From NCBI GenBank assembly GCA_003254905.1, contig QANU01054515.1:1-64000 (forward strand): a stretch of 64,000 bases of DNA, written 5' to 3'. Made by a program: the position numbers and the translations under genes. This document shows positions 33,656-45,282 of the stretch, piece by piece. This DNA is from Nissolia schottii (Eukaryota; Streptophyta; Magnoliopsida; Fabales; Fabaceae). The notes beneath the pieces are model-generated. The model was given only the letters and a program-made list of their open reading frames with translations, had not been told where the DNA came from and did no database searches. Positions within the stretch are counted from its first letter, which is position 1, and each line of letters opens with the position of its first letter.

Positions 33656-35204
33656 TGATAAGTGCCCAATTTACGCAATTTTGACTTATTAAAATGGCAC
33701 TTATTTGCTTAAGTTTTAAATAATTATCTAACTTAAATCCCCATTTTTTGTAGGTTTATAATATATTTTGAAAGATGGATGCAAGCATATTTAATCGAGA
33801 AGAATCCCAGAAAGAATGGAAAAAGGGCAAAAATGGAAAAGAGCTAAAAGACGAAGTTAGAACAAGACCGCTTAGCGGTATAGAAGGATCGCTCAGCGAG
33901 GAAAATGACAAATCACCGCTGAGCGGTTGTACCTTGGCCGCTCAGCGATGCTGCCACCGAAGCCACTTGTAGCCGCCACATTTATTGCGCCAGCTGGCGC
34001 CAACCTGGATTGCAGCGCCGCCCCTGCAAAAGCTGCTGGAGCATTTATTAAACCGCTGAGCGATGCCCATCAGATTTCGCCTATAAATAAGAGGCCGAGG
34101 CATTCATTCAAATCATCCCTCCCCTCTCCCAAAACTCATTCTTTTACATTTCTTTTGTACTTCAAAGCATAGTTTAGTTTAGCAACAAAGAGGAGGCCGG
34201 TGAAGGAGCCAGGAGATCGAAGAAGCTTGGCAAACCGCTGTCATGATAGCGTGATAACGTGCCATGGTAAGCGTCTAAACCTTGCCTCTGAGATTCTCTT
34301 GTAAGATGGATTTCTAATCCTCTTGTTGTTGGGATTTTGATGAATATTGTAGTATGATTGTATCCATGTACTTTTGCATATGAATTTATCAGTTTCTTAT
34401 GATTTGCTTGAATGATTTTATGCTTAATGCTAGCTTTTGTTTAGTGTTTTGATTCTTGATTTGGGACTTATTTGTATGAACAAAAGTTATACTAATTAAG
34501 TCATAACCAAGTTAATGTTAATATCGCTATGCTTAACTAGATTCTAGGCTTGAACGTTGTGAACGAAAGTTACAATCATTAGAGTTGGAACTAAATCATT
34601 TCATCTAATTCTTGTTGCCATAACTGGAATAAAGGATTAGTCGTTTTAACATCTGGAATAACGCTGGCGTACTTTGTTAAGCTTGTGTGCGAAAGTGACA
34701 GTCTAACAAAGGAAACCTGTGATCTTTTCATGCGCGAAAGCGATGAACAAGTTAAGAACTGGTGGCGGGCAATAAATGAAATGATGATTCTATGTAATAA
34801 GTAACTGGATGCATGAAACTATGATATGATTCAATTCCCAACAAGCTTCCAGATCTACCTCTGATTTGTTGCCTATTTACTTTTATGTTGTTTATTTACT
34901 TATTTTAAACTATCAACAACTTTACCAATCCTTCACTTCATTGTTTAATTAACTAAACTCAAGAACGGTATTTTTGCAACTCCCTGTGGATTCGACTATA
35001 CCCGTTTATACTTCAATTGGATCCCTTGTGGATCTGAAAGCCGTAAGGAAGGATATATTATTTTGAAATGACTGAAAGTTCAAATTAAGCTTCTGACAAA
35101 AGCCTTGAACAAAAACGTAGATTTGGCTTTCATCAAAATTGGCGTCGTTGCCAGGGAACGGAATTGCGTCAACTTAGAGAAAGTTTAACATTTGGCTTTC
35201 ATCA
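33656..35204 (+). mobile_element. Athila-type element, 5' LTR
   Basis: A 1549-bp LTR from TGATAAGTGCCC to TTTGGCTTTCATCA. It contains CGCTGAGCGG-like motifs (33867-34060), TATAAATA (34082-34089) and, near its end, an internal copy of a primer-site-like sequence (35140-35158). It is related to the solo LTRs at 19351, 46300 and 49197. Confidence 0.88.
35140..35158 (+). other. Primer-site-like sequence inside the LTR
   Basis: TTGGCGTCGTTGCCAGGGA resembles the tRNA-Asp primer site with two changes and is preceded by GGCTTTCATCAAAA, the same context as the true LTR end. The 3' LTR copy (39127-39145) is a perfect match to the primer site. Confidence 0.75.
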
Positions 35205-35209
35205 AAAAT

Positions 35210-35227
35210 TGGCGCCGTTGCCGGGGA
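35210..35227 (+). other. Primer-binding site (tRNA-Asp type), Athila-type element
   Basis: TGGCGCCGTTGCCGGGGA lies directly after the LTR terminus ATCA. Confidence 0.9.
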
Positions 35228-35384
35228 GTTGCGTCATAAATACATAGCTTGAGTTTTGCTTGATTAAACAATTGTGAATATCTGTAAATATTGTATAGTT
35301 CTTATTTCGTTATTTTATGAACTTTTTGTTATTTTGTGAACTCTTGTTCTAATCTTATTGGCTAGTGTGAAATTTTCTTAGCTT

Positions 35385-36825
35385 TTGCGAGGTAAAGCTT
35401 CTAAAGATCAATTGTTGTTTGACCCTAAGATTGAAGCTACTTCAAGGAAAAACAGTAAAAACAAAAAGAAACAACTAGCTAAACAAAGACAAGAACAAGA
35501 ATCAACATCTTCATCTTCAGAAAGCACCCAACCGAAAACAATGGCTGACAACACTAGAGCTGGTGACAACACTGGAGCTGGCAACACTACAGGAGCCAGT
35601 GATAATAGGGATTTTGTAAACTTCACCCCTAGGAACATTATTAGAATGAGCAGAACCACTGGAGCTCAACGATCACCTCAGATGCAACCTGGCTTGGTAC
35701 AATTATTGTATGCTAACCCGTTTGCAGGTTTGGATCATGAGGATCCTTATGCTCATTTGACAAAGTTTTACGAACTCTGTGGGACTGCGGGAATGTCGGA
35801 AGCTGACGAAGAATCTATCTTTTTGAGGATGTTTCCCCTGACACTAATCGAAAAAGCTAAAGAATGGTTGCTGGATCAACCACAACATATTTTGTCTAAA
35901 TAGGATCAACTGGAGAAGAAGTTTTGTGTGAGGTACTTTTCTCAATCCAAATTTATGGATTTAAAAACTTCAATTTCTACTTTTGTGCAGGCACCCGGAG
36001 AAAGTCTCTGTGAGGCCTGGGAGAGGTATAAATCCATGCTGAGAAAATGCCCCAATCATGAGTTCGACGCGCGCTCACAAATTCATATTTTCAGAAACGG
36101 ACTCCAACAACAGCACAAACTTATGCTTGATGCTGCAGCTGGTGGACAGATAATGTCCAAAACAGCCGAAGAAGCAATCCCATCATTGATTCCATGGCCT
36201 TGATAGATCAACAAGGCCAATACCACAGAGGACCTAAAAGAGGAGGAATGCTTGAATTAGGCACCAACGATGCAATACTCGCTCAAAACAAGCAACTCCA
36301 ACAAAAAATAGACGAGGTGAAGAAGTCTTTAAACGAGCTGCCCAAATCAGAGAAGCTCGAGATTCCAAAAGGCAGCAGGTATTTCAATGTAATATTTGTA
36401 ATGGTGATCACCCGTCTACTTGTTGTAATTTTAGGGAAAAAGAAGTCCATTATTTGGACAACCAGCAATGGCCACCCTACCAGAACAATTTCCAAAGAGG
36501 GCCTAACTTTCAGCCATGGAGGCAAGAGGCAGGACCCTCATTCAATAAAGTTTCGCAACAGCCATGCCAACCACCCCGCCCGTATCAAAATCAGCCACCA
36601 GTTTATCCAAATTCCAAGATAGAGGAGACATTTAATCAGTTTATGCAACAAACGATGATTAATCAAAAGAACAATGAAGCCACTATCAGGAGTTTGGAAA
36701 TACAACTGGGACAACTGGCCACTGATATGGCAGAGTTGAAAAAGGGTAGATTCACGGCCAACACGGAGCTAAACCCAAAAGACTCTTGTCATGGAAGGAG
36801 GTCTGATAATGAAGAAGGGAGCTGA
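35385..36825 (+). pseudogene. gag: Athila-type gag (decayed)
   Basis: The N-terminus MRGKASKDQLLFDPKIE looks like an Athila gag start, but its first codon is TTG instead of ATG. The capsid core follows, with PFAGLDHEDPYAHLTKFYE, an ERYKSMLRKCP stretch and IHIFRNGL. It is broken by TAG at 35901-35903 where a Trp codon is expected, by a frame change near 36194, and by another near 36370. A zinc knuckle of the form CX2CX3HX3C (CNICNGDHPSTCC) lies near 36390-36430 in the last frame, followed by a Gln/Pro/Asn-rich tail. The intact protein would have formed the particle capsid and bound RNA. No pol follows, so the unit is gag-only. Confidence 0.85.
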
Positions 36826-36836
36826 AAAGAAACAGG

Positions 36837-36883
36837 CGTCGAGCTAACGACGTAAAACAGGTGCTTCCTGGGAGGCAACCCAG
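36837..36883 (+). promoter_or_regulatory. Two-hairpin RNA element after Athila gag
   Basis: Stem 1 is CGTC/GACG (36837-36840 with 36849-36852). Stem 2 is CTGGG/CCCAG around the loop AGGCAA (36868-36872 with 36879-36883). It is the counterpart of 26464-26513, with compensated stem changes. It lies 12 nt after the gag stop. Confidence 0.5.
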
Positions 36884-38709
36884 TGTTTTGTGAGTTTTTA
36901 TTATTTTATTTTAAGGTGTTAGAATATGTTTTTATGAAACATGGTGAAAAAAGAATTAAGGTTTATTTAAATCATGTAATTAGGGTAAGATTTTGAGGTG
37001 CTAATCTTTTCCAAACAACGCTAACATGAAGCACCTAAGATTTTAACCTAATAACTGATTCTTAAACCTTCCCCCAGTTTTCAACAAACTTGGTGCAACA
37101 TGATTTAATCTGGAAATAAGATTTCTAGCTGATTTAGAATTGAAAAAATTACTAAGAAAGGAAATCTTTTTAAAAGCACCTTATGATAAAAAACAAACAA
37201 CATGTTTTATTTTGAATCCATAAATCATTGTGAGAAATTCTGTCCACAATAAGCGGGAAATTCTGTCCGCAGTTGTAGGAAATTCTGTCTGCAAAAGGAT
37301 TCAAAATAAAACCATGATCTCTCTAATGCTACCTGGAACAAAGGAAATTTTTGGATTGTTTTTGCAGGCCGGAGAACAACCAATAAATTTTCCTAAAAAC
37401 AACAAAAGAGAGACACACTTCTAGAGGAAGAAGAGCATGATTCTTTGGAGAAGATGAGCCTCTATCTCCTCAATCAAATGATAAGAGGAAGTAGCCGAAG
37501 CTGCAAAGGAGGCTACATCAAAACTCATTCACCATAAATAAGGAGCAATTTCTAATTTTCTAGCACCTTAATTAAATTTCCTTAGATAGGTTATATGCTT
37601 AAGACTTGTTTGTCTAAGAACAATGCTGAGTAATAGTTTACTTGGGATTTGATGCATGAACACATATAACACTATGAATTGAATTGTTTTAGTATCCATA
37701 ATAGACCTTTGTGAGTACATAGATCTCATAAACATGTTAAGATGCATCGGTACTTGTTTGCAAAAACATAACCTTCCAAATGTTTTGAAATTAAGGAAAT
37801 TAAACCTAAACCAAGTGAGGGAGTGAGCCTAAACACTAAGTGAGATAGAGAGAACCACCATTGTTTTTGCACAATTGAATTTGTTTGAGTCTCTGATTTT
37901 GATAATTGTATGCAAAGAATAGGAAATGATCAAGGCATTCTGTTCATTAGAATTTAACCCACTTGGCCAAATAAAGCCTACCCTAATTAGGAATATCCTT
38001 TGATACCCCATTTGAGCCTAAACATGAAAAAATTCTTGGTTGTTACATAATCCCTAAGCCTTAAAAGAAAAACAATAACTTCCCTTAATTTCTAAAATTA
38101 AGAGAGCATTCAATTGGATTATGTGCAAAGATCCAAGTCAGGGGGAGACAAGGATGGGTAAAAGTGGAAAGAAATAAAGAAGTCGAATCAAAAGAACAGA
38201 AGCAAGCAGAAAAAGAAGAAAAATCTTATTCCCAATCCAAAAAAAGAAGAAAAAGAAAAAGGATTGAGGAAAAGAACAAGGAGAATAAAGGGGTAAGAAA
38301 CAAAATTGGAGAAAAGAAAACAGGTGACGACAGAAGTTGGTTTTCATTGCTCTCTTGATTAGAAATATTTGCATATCCAGAAAAACCAATTTTCTTTGTA
38401 GCCTGGCCACGTTACAACCCTTTAAAGACCTTCTGTGATCCTTGACTAACCATACTATTGGATTGAATTATGAGACAGGTAACAAATTTAAATTGTTGGG
38501 ACATTGGATAATGTGATTGTTTATAGCATTCAAGTAATTGTGCATTTGATTATGTTAAGGTTACTCTATGATGTCTCACAGGTCTCAAAGCATGAACTGT
38601 TTGAAATATTTCAATTCATTGTAATAACTTGTTCATAAGCATCGATCTCTTGTAAAATAATTCTATTGCCTCTTGTTTGAGGACAAACAAGGTCTTAAGT
38701 CAGGGGGAG
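36884..38709 (+). mobile_element. 3' non-coding interior of the Athila-type element
   Basis: About 1.8 kb with no protease, RT or integrase motif and only short chance ORFs. A purine-rich stretch lies at 38155-38330. The end GAGGACAAACAAGGTCTTAA followed by GTCAGGGGGAG is the polypurine tract before the 3' LTR. Confidence 0.75.
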
Positions 38710-39192
38710 TGATAATTACCCAATTTACGCAATTTTAACTTATTAAAATGGCACTTATTCGCTTATGTTTTAAAGAATTATCTAACTTAAATCCCCATTT
38801 TTTGTAGGTTTATAATATATTTTGAAAGATGGATGCAAGCATAATTAATCGAGAAGAATTCCATAAAGAATGGAGAAAAGGGTAAAAGTGGAAAAGAGCT
38901 AAAAGATGAAGTTAGAACAAGACCGCTCAGCGGTATAGAAGGATCACTCAGCGAGGAAAATGACAAATCACCGCTGAGCGGTTGTACCTTGGCCGCCCAG
39001 CGATGCTGCCACCGGAGCCACTTGCAGCCGCCGCATTTATTGCGCCAGCTGGCGCCAACCTGAAAGTTCAAATTAAGCTTCTGACAAAAGCCTTGAACAA
39101 AAACGTAGATTTGGCTTTCATCAAAATTGGCGCCGTTGCCGGGGAACGGAATTGCGTCAACTTAGAGAAAGTTTAACATTTGGCTTTCATCA
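38710..39192 (+). mobile_element. Athila-type element, 3' LTR (internally deleted)
   Basis: It begins TGATAATTACCC and ends TTTGGCTTTCATCA but is only 483 bp. After CTGGCGCCAACC it jumps to TGAAAGTTCAAATT, skipping about 1.07 kb that the 5' LTR has, including the TATA box. TAATA (39193-39197) is the predicted right target copy. Confidence 0.85.
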
Positions 39193-40389
39193 TAATACTG
39201 TAAAGTTAAGGAGCACGAAGCCTAGGTAATGACAAGAGTAGTGACCTGATCACCTAGTAACTTAGGTAAAGCTACTCAGGACGAAGGTGAAAGATAATAA
39301 TAATCAGTAGGGATTTAGTATGCATTACACTTAGAGGTTTTCTGGAGTGGCCTGGACTCTGCCCGAGTAATTGAACCATAGAAACCACGCCGAGTTCCCA
39401 CTAAGAACGAACCCATTCTTACCCCCACTCGTGTATGACTCCAGATTACAGTCATGACTTCCCCGCCTGCCAAAGACGTATGGTTGTTTACTCGTACGCG
39501 TCAGCGTAACTTCCGCACGGACACTCTCATTAAGACATGCACCTTTGCACCCACCACTATGCGTAACGAGCCTGAGACACCCCCAGGCAGAGACTTAGAG
39601 GACCAGGGTCTTCCCCGATGCGTCCTATTTGGGTGGACGAGCGTCCAGGGAATAACAACCGCGATCTGATCCACCTCAATGGCGAGGGGGCGATTCCCCT
39701 ATCCGAGCCTGAGCCAGAAGTCGAGCCAGCCACGGACCCCGGTGCGTCCACTCCACCAGTCCGAGGACGAGGCCGTCAGACGACTGCTAGAAAGAGGGTG
39801 ATCCCAGTACTACCGCGCCGCTTTGCCCACCGAGATTTCACCGCGGTGACCGACCTATCGAGCGAGGATGAGCTACAGAAGAGGAGGACCCAACGGAGCG
39901 AGAGGAGGAGTCAAAGTAGGAGGCCGGACCCCAGGACCCTGTTGCAGCTATAAGAGTAGGTTGTATCGTGCACGAAGTGAGTAATTGCCACTTGTGTACA
40001 TAGACTTTTCTAGTTGTTATATATGTACTTTATGTTGAACTTATATGTATAATATAGTGATATGGACAAAATTATGTACTGGTAATATATTAGTGTGTTG
40101 TGTGTATTCGGGCCCTTATGTGTACTTCTGCTGATGGATCTCCATACGACAGGTACGTACTCGTACTTCCTTTATCTCTTGCTATACCGTTACACGATGT
40201 ATTATTCATATGGCTCTTTATTTTCTAGAAATCCGTATTTAAGAAAGAAATTTCAAAACGGCCCGTATTTTTGATAATTCTAGTTTGAAAAGTTAACTCA
40301 GAACAGAAATAATTCACATCACCAGAAGATAACCACCTAGCCGGGAAAGCTTATGACTTAAGCATAGGCCGACTAGCTAGGGTGTTTCA
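39193..40389 (+). mobile_element. Tail of a second family-W LTR
   Basis: Homologous to the last part of the W solo LTR (10570-11126 plus 13631-14287). It ends GGTGTTTCA. The 5' part is missing because the Athila-type array is inserted in it, so it should lie beyond the left edge. It holds the conserved tail box (39230-39445) and the W ORF copy. Confidence 0.8.
39454..39953 (+). pseudogene. LTR-embedded ORF of family W, second copy (frameshifted)
   Basis: The frame starts at ATG 39454 after GATTACAG and encodes MTSPPAKDVWLF like the copy at 10840. A one-base loss before 39588 shifts the frame. The PIWVDERPG, TTARKR and VTDLSS blocks then continue in the shifted frame to the stop at 39953, with a longer Arg-rich C-terminus. 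Aligned codons differ mostly at third positions (TCA/TCC, CCA/CCG, CCA/CCT, AAG/AAA, GTT/GTA, CTC/TTG, TTC/TTT in the first 12). This suggests selection on the protein before this copy decayed. The function is unknown. Confidence 0.65.
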
Positions 40390-41992
40390 GAAACTACAAC
40401 ATCTTCTTTGTTTTCTTGCCTTTCTTTCCATCACCACCCATGGCCACTTCTTGGGAATCTTACACATGTTCCAACAAGTATATTACTATCTAGTCCAGGT
40501 CGCAGGACCCTTCAGAATCAATCAAAACCTAACATAGCAGTTCTAACATAATACATGAAACAACATAAACAAAGCAAGCATGGAAACACCACCAAGGAGG
40601 TGAGTAAAACTAAGGTTACCCACTTCCTTAGAGGCTTGAAGAGGGCTGAAAATGGTGGCAAAGATGCAGGCTCTTGGGGTGTTTAGCCTCCTGAACCAGT
40701 CTCCTGATTTCAACAGTGTTCCAGCAGGGTTTCTGAACCGAACGATTTTTGGGCAGAGTTTCCACAACCTTGAAATTTTTGTGAAAAATTCAAAATGGGA
40801 GGGGCTATTTGTAACAACCCGACTTTTTCCTCAAGTTAAAATGCTATTTAAGGCAAAATTAAAAATATAATAATAAGGAAAAGGCAAGATAGAAATAGAA
40901 TAAAATTCAAATATTAATTTTATTTCTGTAATATTAGTTGAAAATAATCCTCTGACGGTCTTGTGACGTCTGGATCGTAATTAGGGTTTTATAGTAATTT
41001 CCTTATGACTCACCGGAGTCTGTAAAATATATTAATATGAAAATAAATCAAGAATATGTCAAGTAATATTTTAAAATTAATGAGGGGAATTTTAGAGCGT
41101 AACGGTATGCCCGGAATATTTTTAGGACGTCCGGACATAAATAACTAATGAACTAATATGACGTAAGAACACTAAGGGAAAAATTGGAAAGATAATTATG
41201 GCCAAGGCATTAGAGCCCCACGGCCAGCCCTCAAGACCGAAACATACATACAAACATTTCCAAAGTTTCATTTTCTCTTCTAAGTTTCCAAGACTTAAGT
41301 TCCATAAGCATCCATAACCATAATCATCCAAGCTTCACTATCTTTCTTTGCTTCTCATCATCATCAATCCTCTTAAAATCATCAAGAAGGCAAGTTAGTA
41401 TCAAGGTGAAGAGTTTCTCTTCAAGGGGAAGCAAGAGAAACAAGCTCCAAGGCCCTAAACTCCATAACCTAGGGTTTTATGCTTTCTTGACAAAGGAGCT
41501 TCAAGCAAGCTTCAAGTTCATCTTTCCATCACCATAATTCATTCCTAATCATCTAAGGAAGGCTAGGAAGTGTTGTTGGTGAGTTTTCATCATGTGGTAA
41601 GAAGTTGAGCTTCCATAACTCATATTGGTGCTAATTAGGTTAAGTTGTTATTTTAGGTCAAGAAACCTTCAAGTAAGCAAACAAGGCTTGGTTTCCTTTT
41701 CTCCTAGCAACAACAAGTTCTTGAAGAAGTGGGTAACTCTAGTTCCTTGCCTCTTTGATGCTTCAAGAGGTGTATGTGCTTGTATGTGTATGTATGTGAA
41801 TTATGGATTTGATGATGAAATATGTTAGAAATTATGCTAGGACTTAGGAAGACAATTCTGAAGGGTCTTGTGACCTGGATTAGATGTGATTATTATGCTG
41901 GAATTATGTGTGAAACTCATGTAGGGTTCCATGGAAGTTAAGGTATGAAAATGGAAGAAAAGAGCATTTCGGTTTGCTCGTCTCGCACAGGG

Positions 41993-42270
41993 GCCGCTGA
42001 GCGATGCTCTGGCGCCGCTGAGCGAACTGCTGTGAACCTCAGCGCTGAGCGGTAGGCGGTTACCGCTGAGCGGTCTGAGGCCTACGTGGAAAGTCTAAAA
42101 GATATTTTTCTTAAAAGATAAGGGTCGGTGGAGATATTTTGATACCGCTGAGTGATAGGACTCTTATCGCCGAGCGATAAGGCCCATATCGCTGAGCGGA
42201 GCTGTATATAGCGCTGAGCGCTATAGCTCAAACCGCTGAGCGGACAACAGTTTACGCTGAGCGGCTTGAG
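41993..42270 (+). repeat. CGCTGAGCGG palindrome cluster, solo LTR 40810
   Basis: About eleven CGCTGAGCG-type motifs (GCCGCTGAGCGATG, ACCGCTGAGCGGTC, CGCTGAGCGCTA and others) in under 300 bp. Confidence 0.8.
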
Positions 42271-43605
42271 ACCAGAATGTTTCATGGAACTCCTCTTGAG
42301 ACACATAAGCTGCTGTTTGATGCTGTAGATATGAGCGATAATTGAAATGTATGTAATTCATGCTGTATGTGAGTATAAGTGTACTTGTGAAGTTTATGAT
42401 GTCGATAAATCTGTATACGATGTGTAATCTGAGATGTAATCTGTAGTTCTTCATGCATTCATGCTGAGCCAAGTTAAAGAATTAGATATAAATCTGAGCT
42501 AAATAAAGATTTTGAAATGAACCATAGGGAACAATTATGCCATGTTGCATGTACAAGTATGCTATGCTGTAGGTATTCCAAAATGCTGATCATGCTGCTG
42601 AATCAAAGCCAATGCCCAATACTGCTGAACTAGGGCCAATGCCCATACTGCTGAAATATGGCTATATGCCACTTACTGAAAAGGGCTAAATGCCCCAATA
42701 CTGAAATTGGCTATATGCCACATGCTGCTGAGGCCGTGATCACGAGAGCCATATGACAAGCCCATTTCAGTAGGTCGGATAGACATGCTGAAGATGGAAG
42801 CCCGCCACAGGTGGTGTCGAGATGGCATACCTGGAGGTGTGCGGTTACCACGCCTATGCATTGTCGTACGGGGGCAAGCTTAGGTGGGGGTACGATACCA
42901 GCCCACTGTCGAGGGGTCCCTAGGGGCACACGGCAGGTGGAAGCCCACCGCAGTGAGGTCAGGACAGTGTCGGCCTATACTGAGGGTGTGAGGTTATTCC
43001 GTCATACTAGTGTCACAAGGACATTACTATGGTGGGAATAACACCTATGCTGTTATGCTGCTGCATTCTATTATACTGCTGTATTAAGTTATGCTGTGAA
43101 TTGCTGTTATTCTGTTATAGTCTGCTGGACATGTTATGCTGCTCATTCTGTCATGGTTATGTTAATGATTCTGTGATACACATTCTGCTGAATTCTGTTA
43201 TGTTTGTATTCTACTGAATTCTGCTATGTCTGCATTGGATGATGTGATGTTTATTCTGATGACTCTGTTCTGCTGAATGTATTCTGATTTCATGCCGTTA
43301 CTCAATTTAATTGGAATGTATATTTCTGCTGTTATGCCGTACCGTCAAGAGCACGCTCGAGACGGTTAAGTATATTCACGAACTGTTAATCAGCACGAGA
43401 ATGTAGTAAACAAGAATAGCTCCCAAGTCACATGTTAACCCTGCTAAAGCCGTTCAGATAGGCAAGATAATAAATAGTAGGCTGATTAGTTTGTATGTTC
43501 ACTAGAAATCTCTGAGCGGCCTGAAGTCCGACATAATCTGATGTACGACTCAGGAACTAAGGTTATTTCCACTGAGAGCCTACCGTTCTCATTCCCCACT
43601 GTTTT

Positions 43606-43674
43606 ATGACTTCAGGTACAGAAGAGGATGAATCATATTTTGAGGATGCTGAAGAGCCGCCAGATGAGCCATGA
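43606..43674 (+). CDS. Possible conserved LTR micro-ORF (22 codons)
   Basis: ATG lies in GTTTTATGACTTCAG. The 22-aa acidic frame contains ESYFEDAEEPP and ends TGA. It matches the minus-strand frame at 16820-16885 with synonymous or Asp/Glu changes, one Ala-to-Asp change and one extra codon. As there, the CAG within it could alternatively be a splice acceptor. Confidence 0.4.
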   Translation: MTSGTEEDESYFEDAEEPPDEP

Positions 43675-45282
43675 GCGGCTAGAAGATAGATAGATAGTTA
43701 TGTTTTGCCAAGGGCTTACTGAGTAGCATTCCAGTAGTCCTTGTATTTTGATGCTGTATATGCTGGATTATGTATTTGATGTTTTGATCTATGTACATAT
43801 TATGTATACAGTGATATGACTTTGTATGGTGGACCCACTGAGTGTATATTATATGTTCTATTTCTCATTATGCTATCCGCTTTGTTATTATATTTGTTTA
43901 TTCCAAACGCATGGCTCTATTTTTTATTAATGTGATACAAGTGCAAGTTTAAAACGGGTCCTTATTTTATGAGCAATGATTACTTTCAAAAGATAACTAT
44001 GGACTAAGGTATTCCGACCGAGTGGACAACAACCTAGTGAGCTTTGTTTATTACGTACGGGTAAACAGTTAGCTAGGGTGTTTCACTATTTATAGCCAAG
44101 AATGTGCCCCCAAAATTACTCTTTTTCCCCTGTGAAATTTACCATTTTGCCCTTTTTAATTTAATTAAAGAGTTAATTAATTAGGTTAGATAATTAAGAT
44201 GTCAAATCAATGAATAGTATCCTAATTTTTTATTATTTTCCTTGAAAAATTTGCTTCCATCACGTGGTGAATGCAGATGTGGGTCCCTCTTGTAACATCC
44301 CGTATTTTCCCTTCAGCGAAAAGTTCGTCAATATTAAATAAAATAAATTCTAAGACAATTTAGAAAGGTTAGAGAAGGAGTTTTAGGGTTAAGAATGCCC
44401 AAGGAACCTAGTGTTGCGGTTGTAGGAAATCCCGCAGACAGCAGACCGGTCTGGTTCGGACACCGGCAAGCGAAAACGGGCCGAAAGTATCTGTAAAGAA
44501 GACTGCCCCAGAGAAAAATCACAAGTGCCTTAAACCAATAATATTCCCATGTAGAGGGAAATTAGAGGATCGCGACGGTACAAGCAGAATATTTTTCGGA
44601 CGACCGCGGGCGACGCACCGGCACTGCGAGTAATAAAACACGAGCGAAACGGAACCGGGAAAAGCCAAATTTCCCAATTCCCACGTGATGCAGTCTGATA
44701 GCCAAGGAAATTAATTTAAAATCCCATTTACTATTCATTGATGTGACATATAGATTATCTTTTGAAATTAATTAATTACAAAAGAAAATAAAAAGGGCAA
44801 AATTATAATTATCCATAGGGGCAAAAAGGTAATTATGGGAGATAGAATTTTGGCTCATAAATAGGCAACCCCTAAGCAGAAAAAAATTAGAAAAATTCCT
44901 ATCCTAGCCGAAACTCTGTCCGTGTGCTCTGTGATTTCGCCGAGAAAACTCCGCCGGACAGCTAGGATCGTGCCCTAAGCTTGGAGTATGACTCTCCCAC
45001 TCTTCCCTCACCACCGGACAGCCCCCAAGAAGTGGGTAACTATGGCTACTCACCTCTTTGGTGGTTGTGTTTGCTTATGTGTGTGTGTGAATGCTTCTAT
45101 GTATGTTTATGTATGTTAGAACTTTGGCTAGAGTTAGGAAGATGATTCTGAAAGGTCTTGTGACCTGGAGTAGCTAGGATTATGATGGTTGGAATATGTG
45201 TAAAAACCTCAAGGAGTGCCCATGAGAAAAGAGGAAAAGAAAGGGAAGAAAACTATTCATTCGGTTTCAGCCTCGCCCAGGT

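Larger units (their letters stand above)
40810..44085 (+). mobile_element. Solo LTR related to family Z (plus strand)
   Basis: 3276 bp from TGTAACAACCCGAC to GGTGTTTCA, flanked by perfect CTATT duplications (40805-40809 and 44086-44090). No interior is present. It has GT donor-like at 41733-41734, the palindrome cluster (41993-42270), a hairpin cassette (42790-43030), the tail box and the micro-ORF at 43606. Several simple CTG/TTATGCTGC-rich stretches (42540-42740, 43040-43270) lie between. Confidence 0.9.
40390..44290 (-). mobile_element. Partial X-like LTR, minus strand, split by a solo LTR
   Basis: The outer parts 40390-40809 and 44091-44290 join at a minus-strand TATAAATAG. Reversed, they align with the X LTR from the GCACGTGG region through the TATA box to the donor-like GTGGGTAAC (reversed at 40615-40622) and about 230 bp beyond. 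Both LTR ends are missing: the left piece abuts the W-family tail and the right piece abuts a new LTR start at 44291. Confidence 0.7.

Noticed and set aside
38155-38340. Lys/Glu-rich ORF in the Athila 3' interior
   Set aside because: A purine-rich tract gives Lys/Glu strings in one strand. There is no domain or second copy to test.
41122-41331. Minus-strand 69-aa ORF, possible host gene
   Set aside because: It lies in the promoter-proximal part of a solo LTR, with no conservation evidence.
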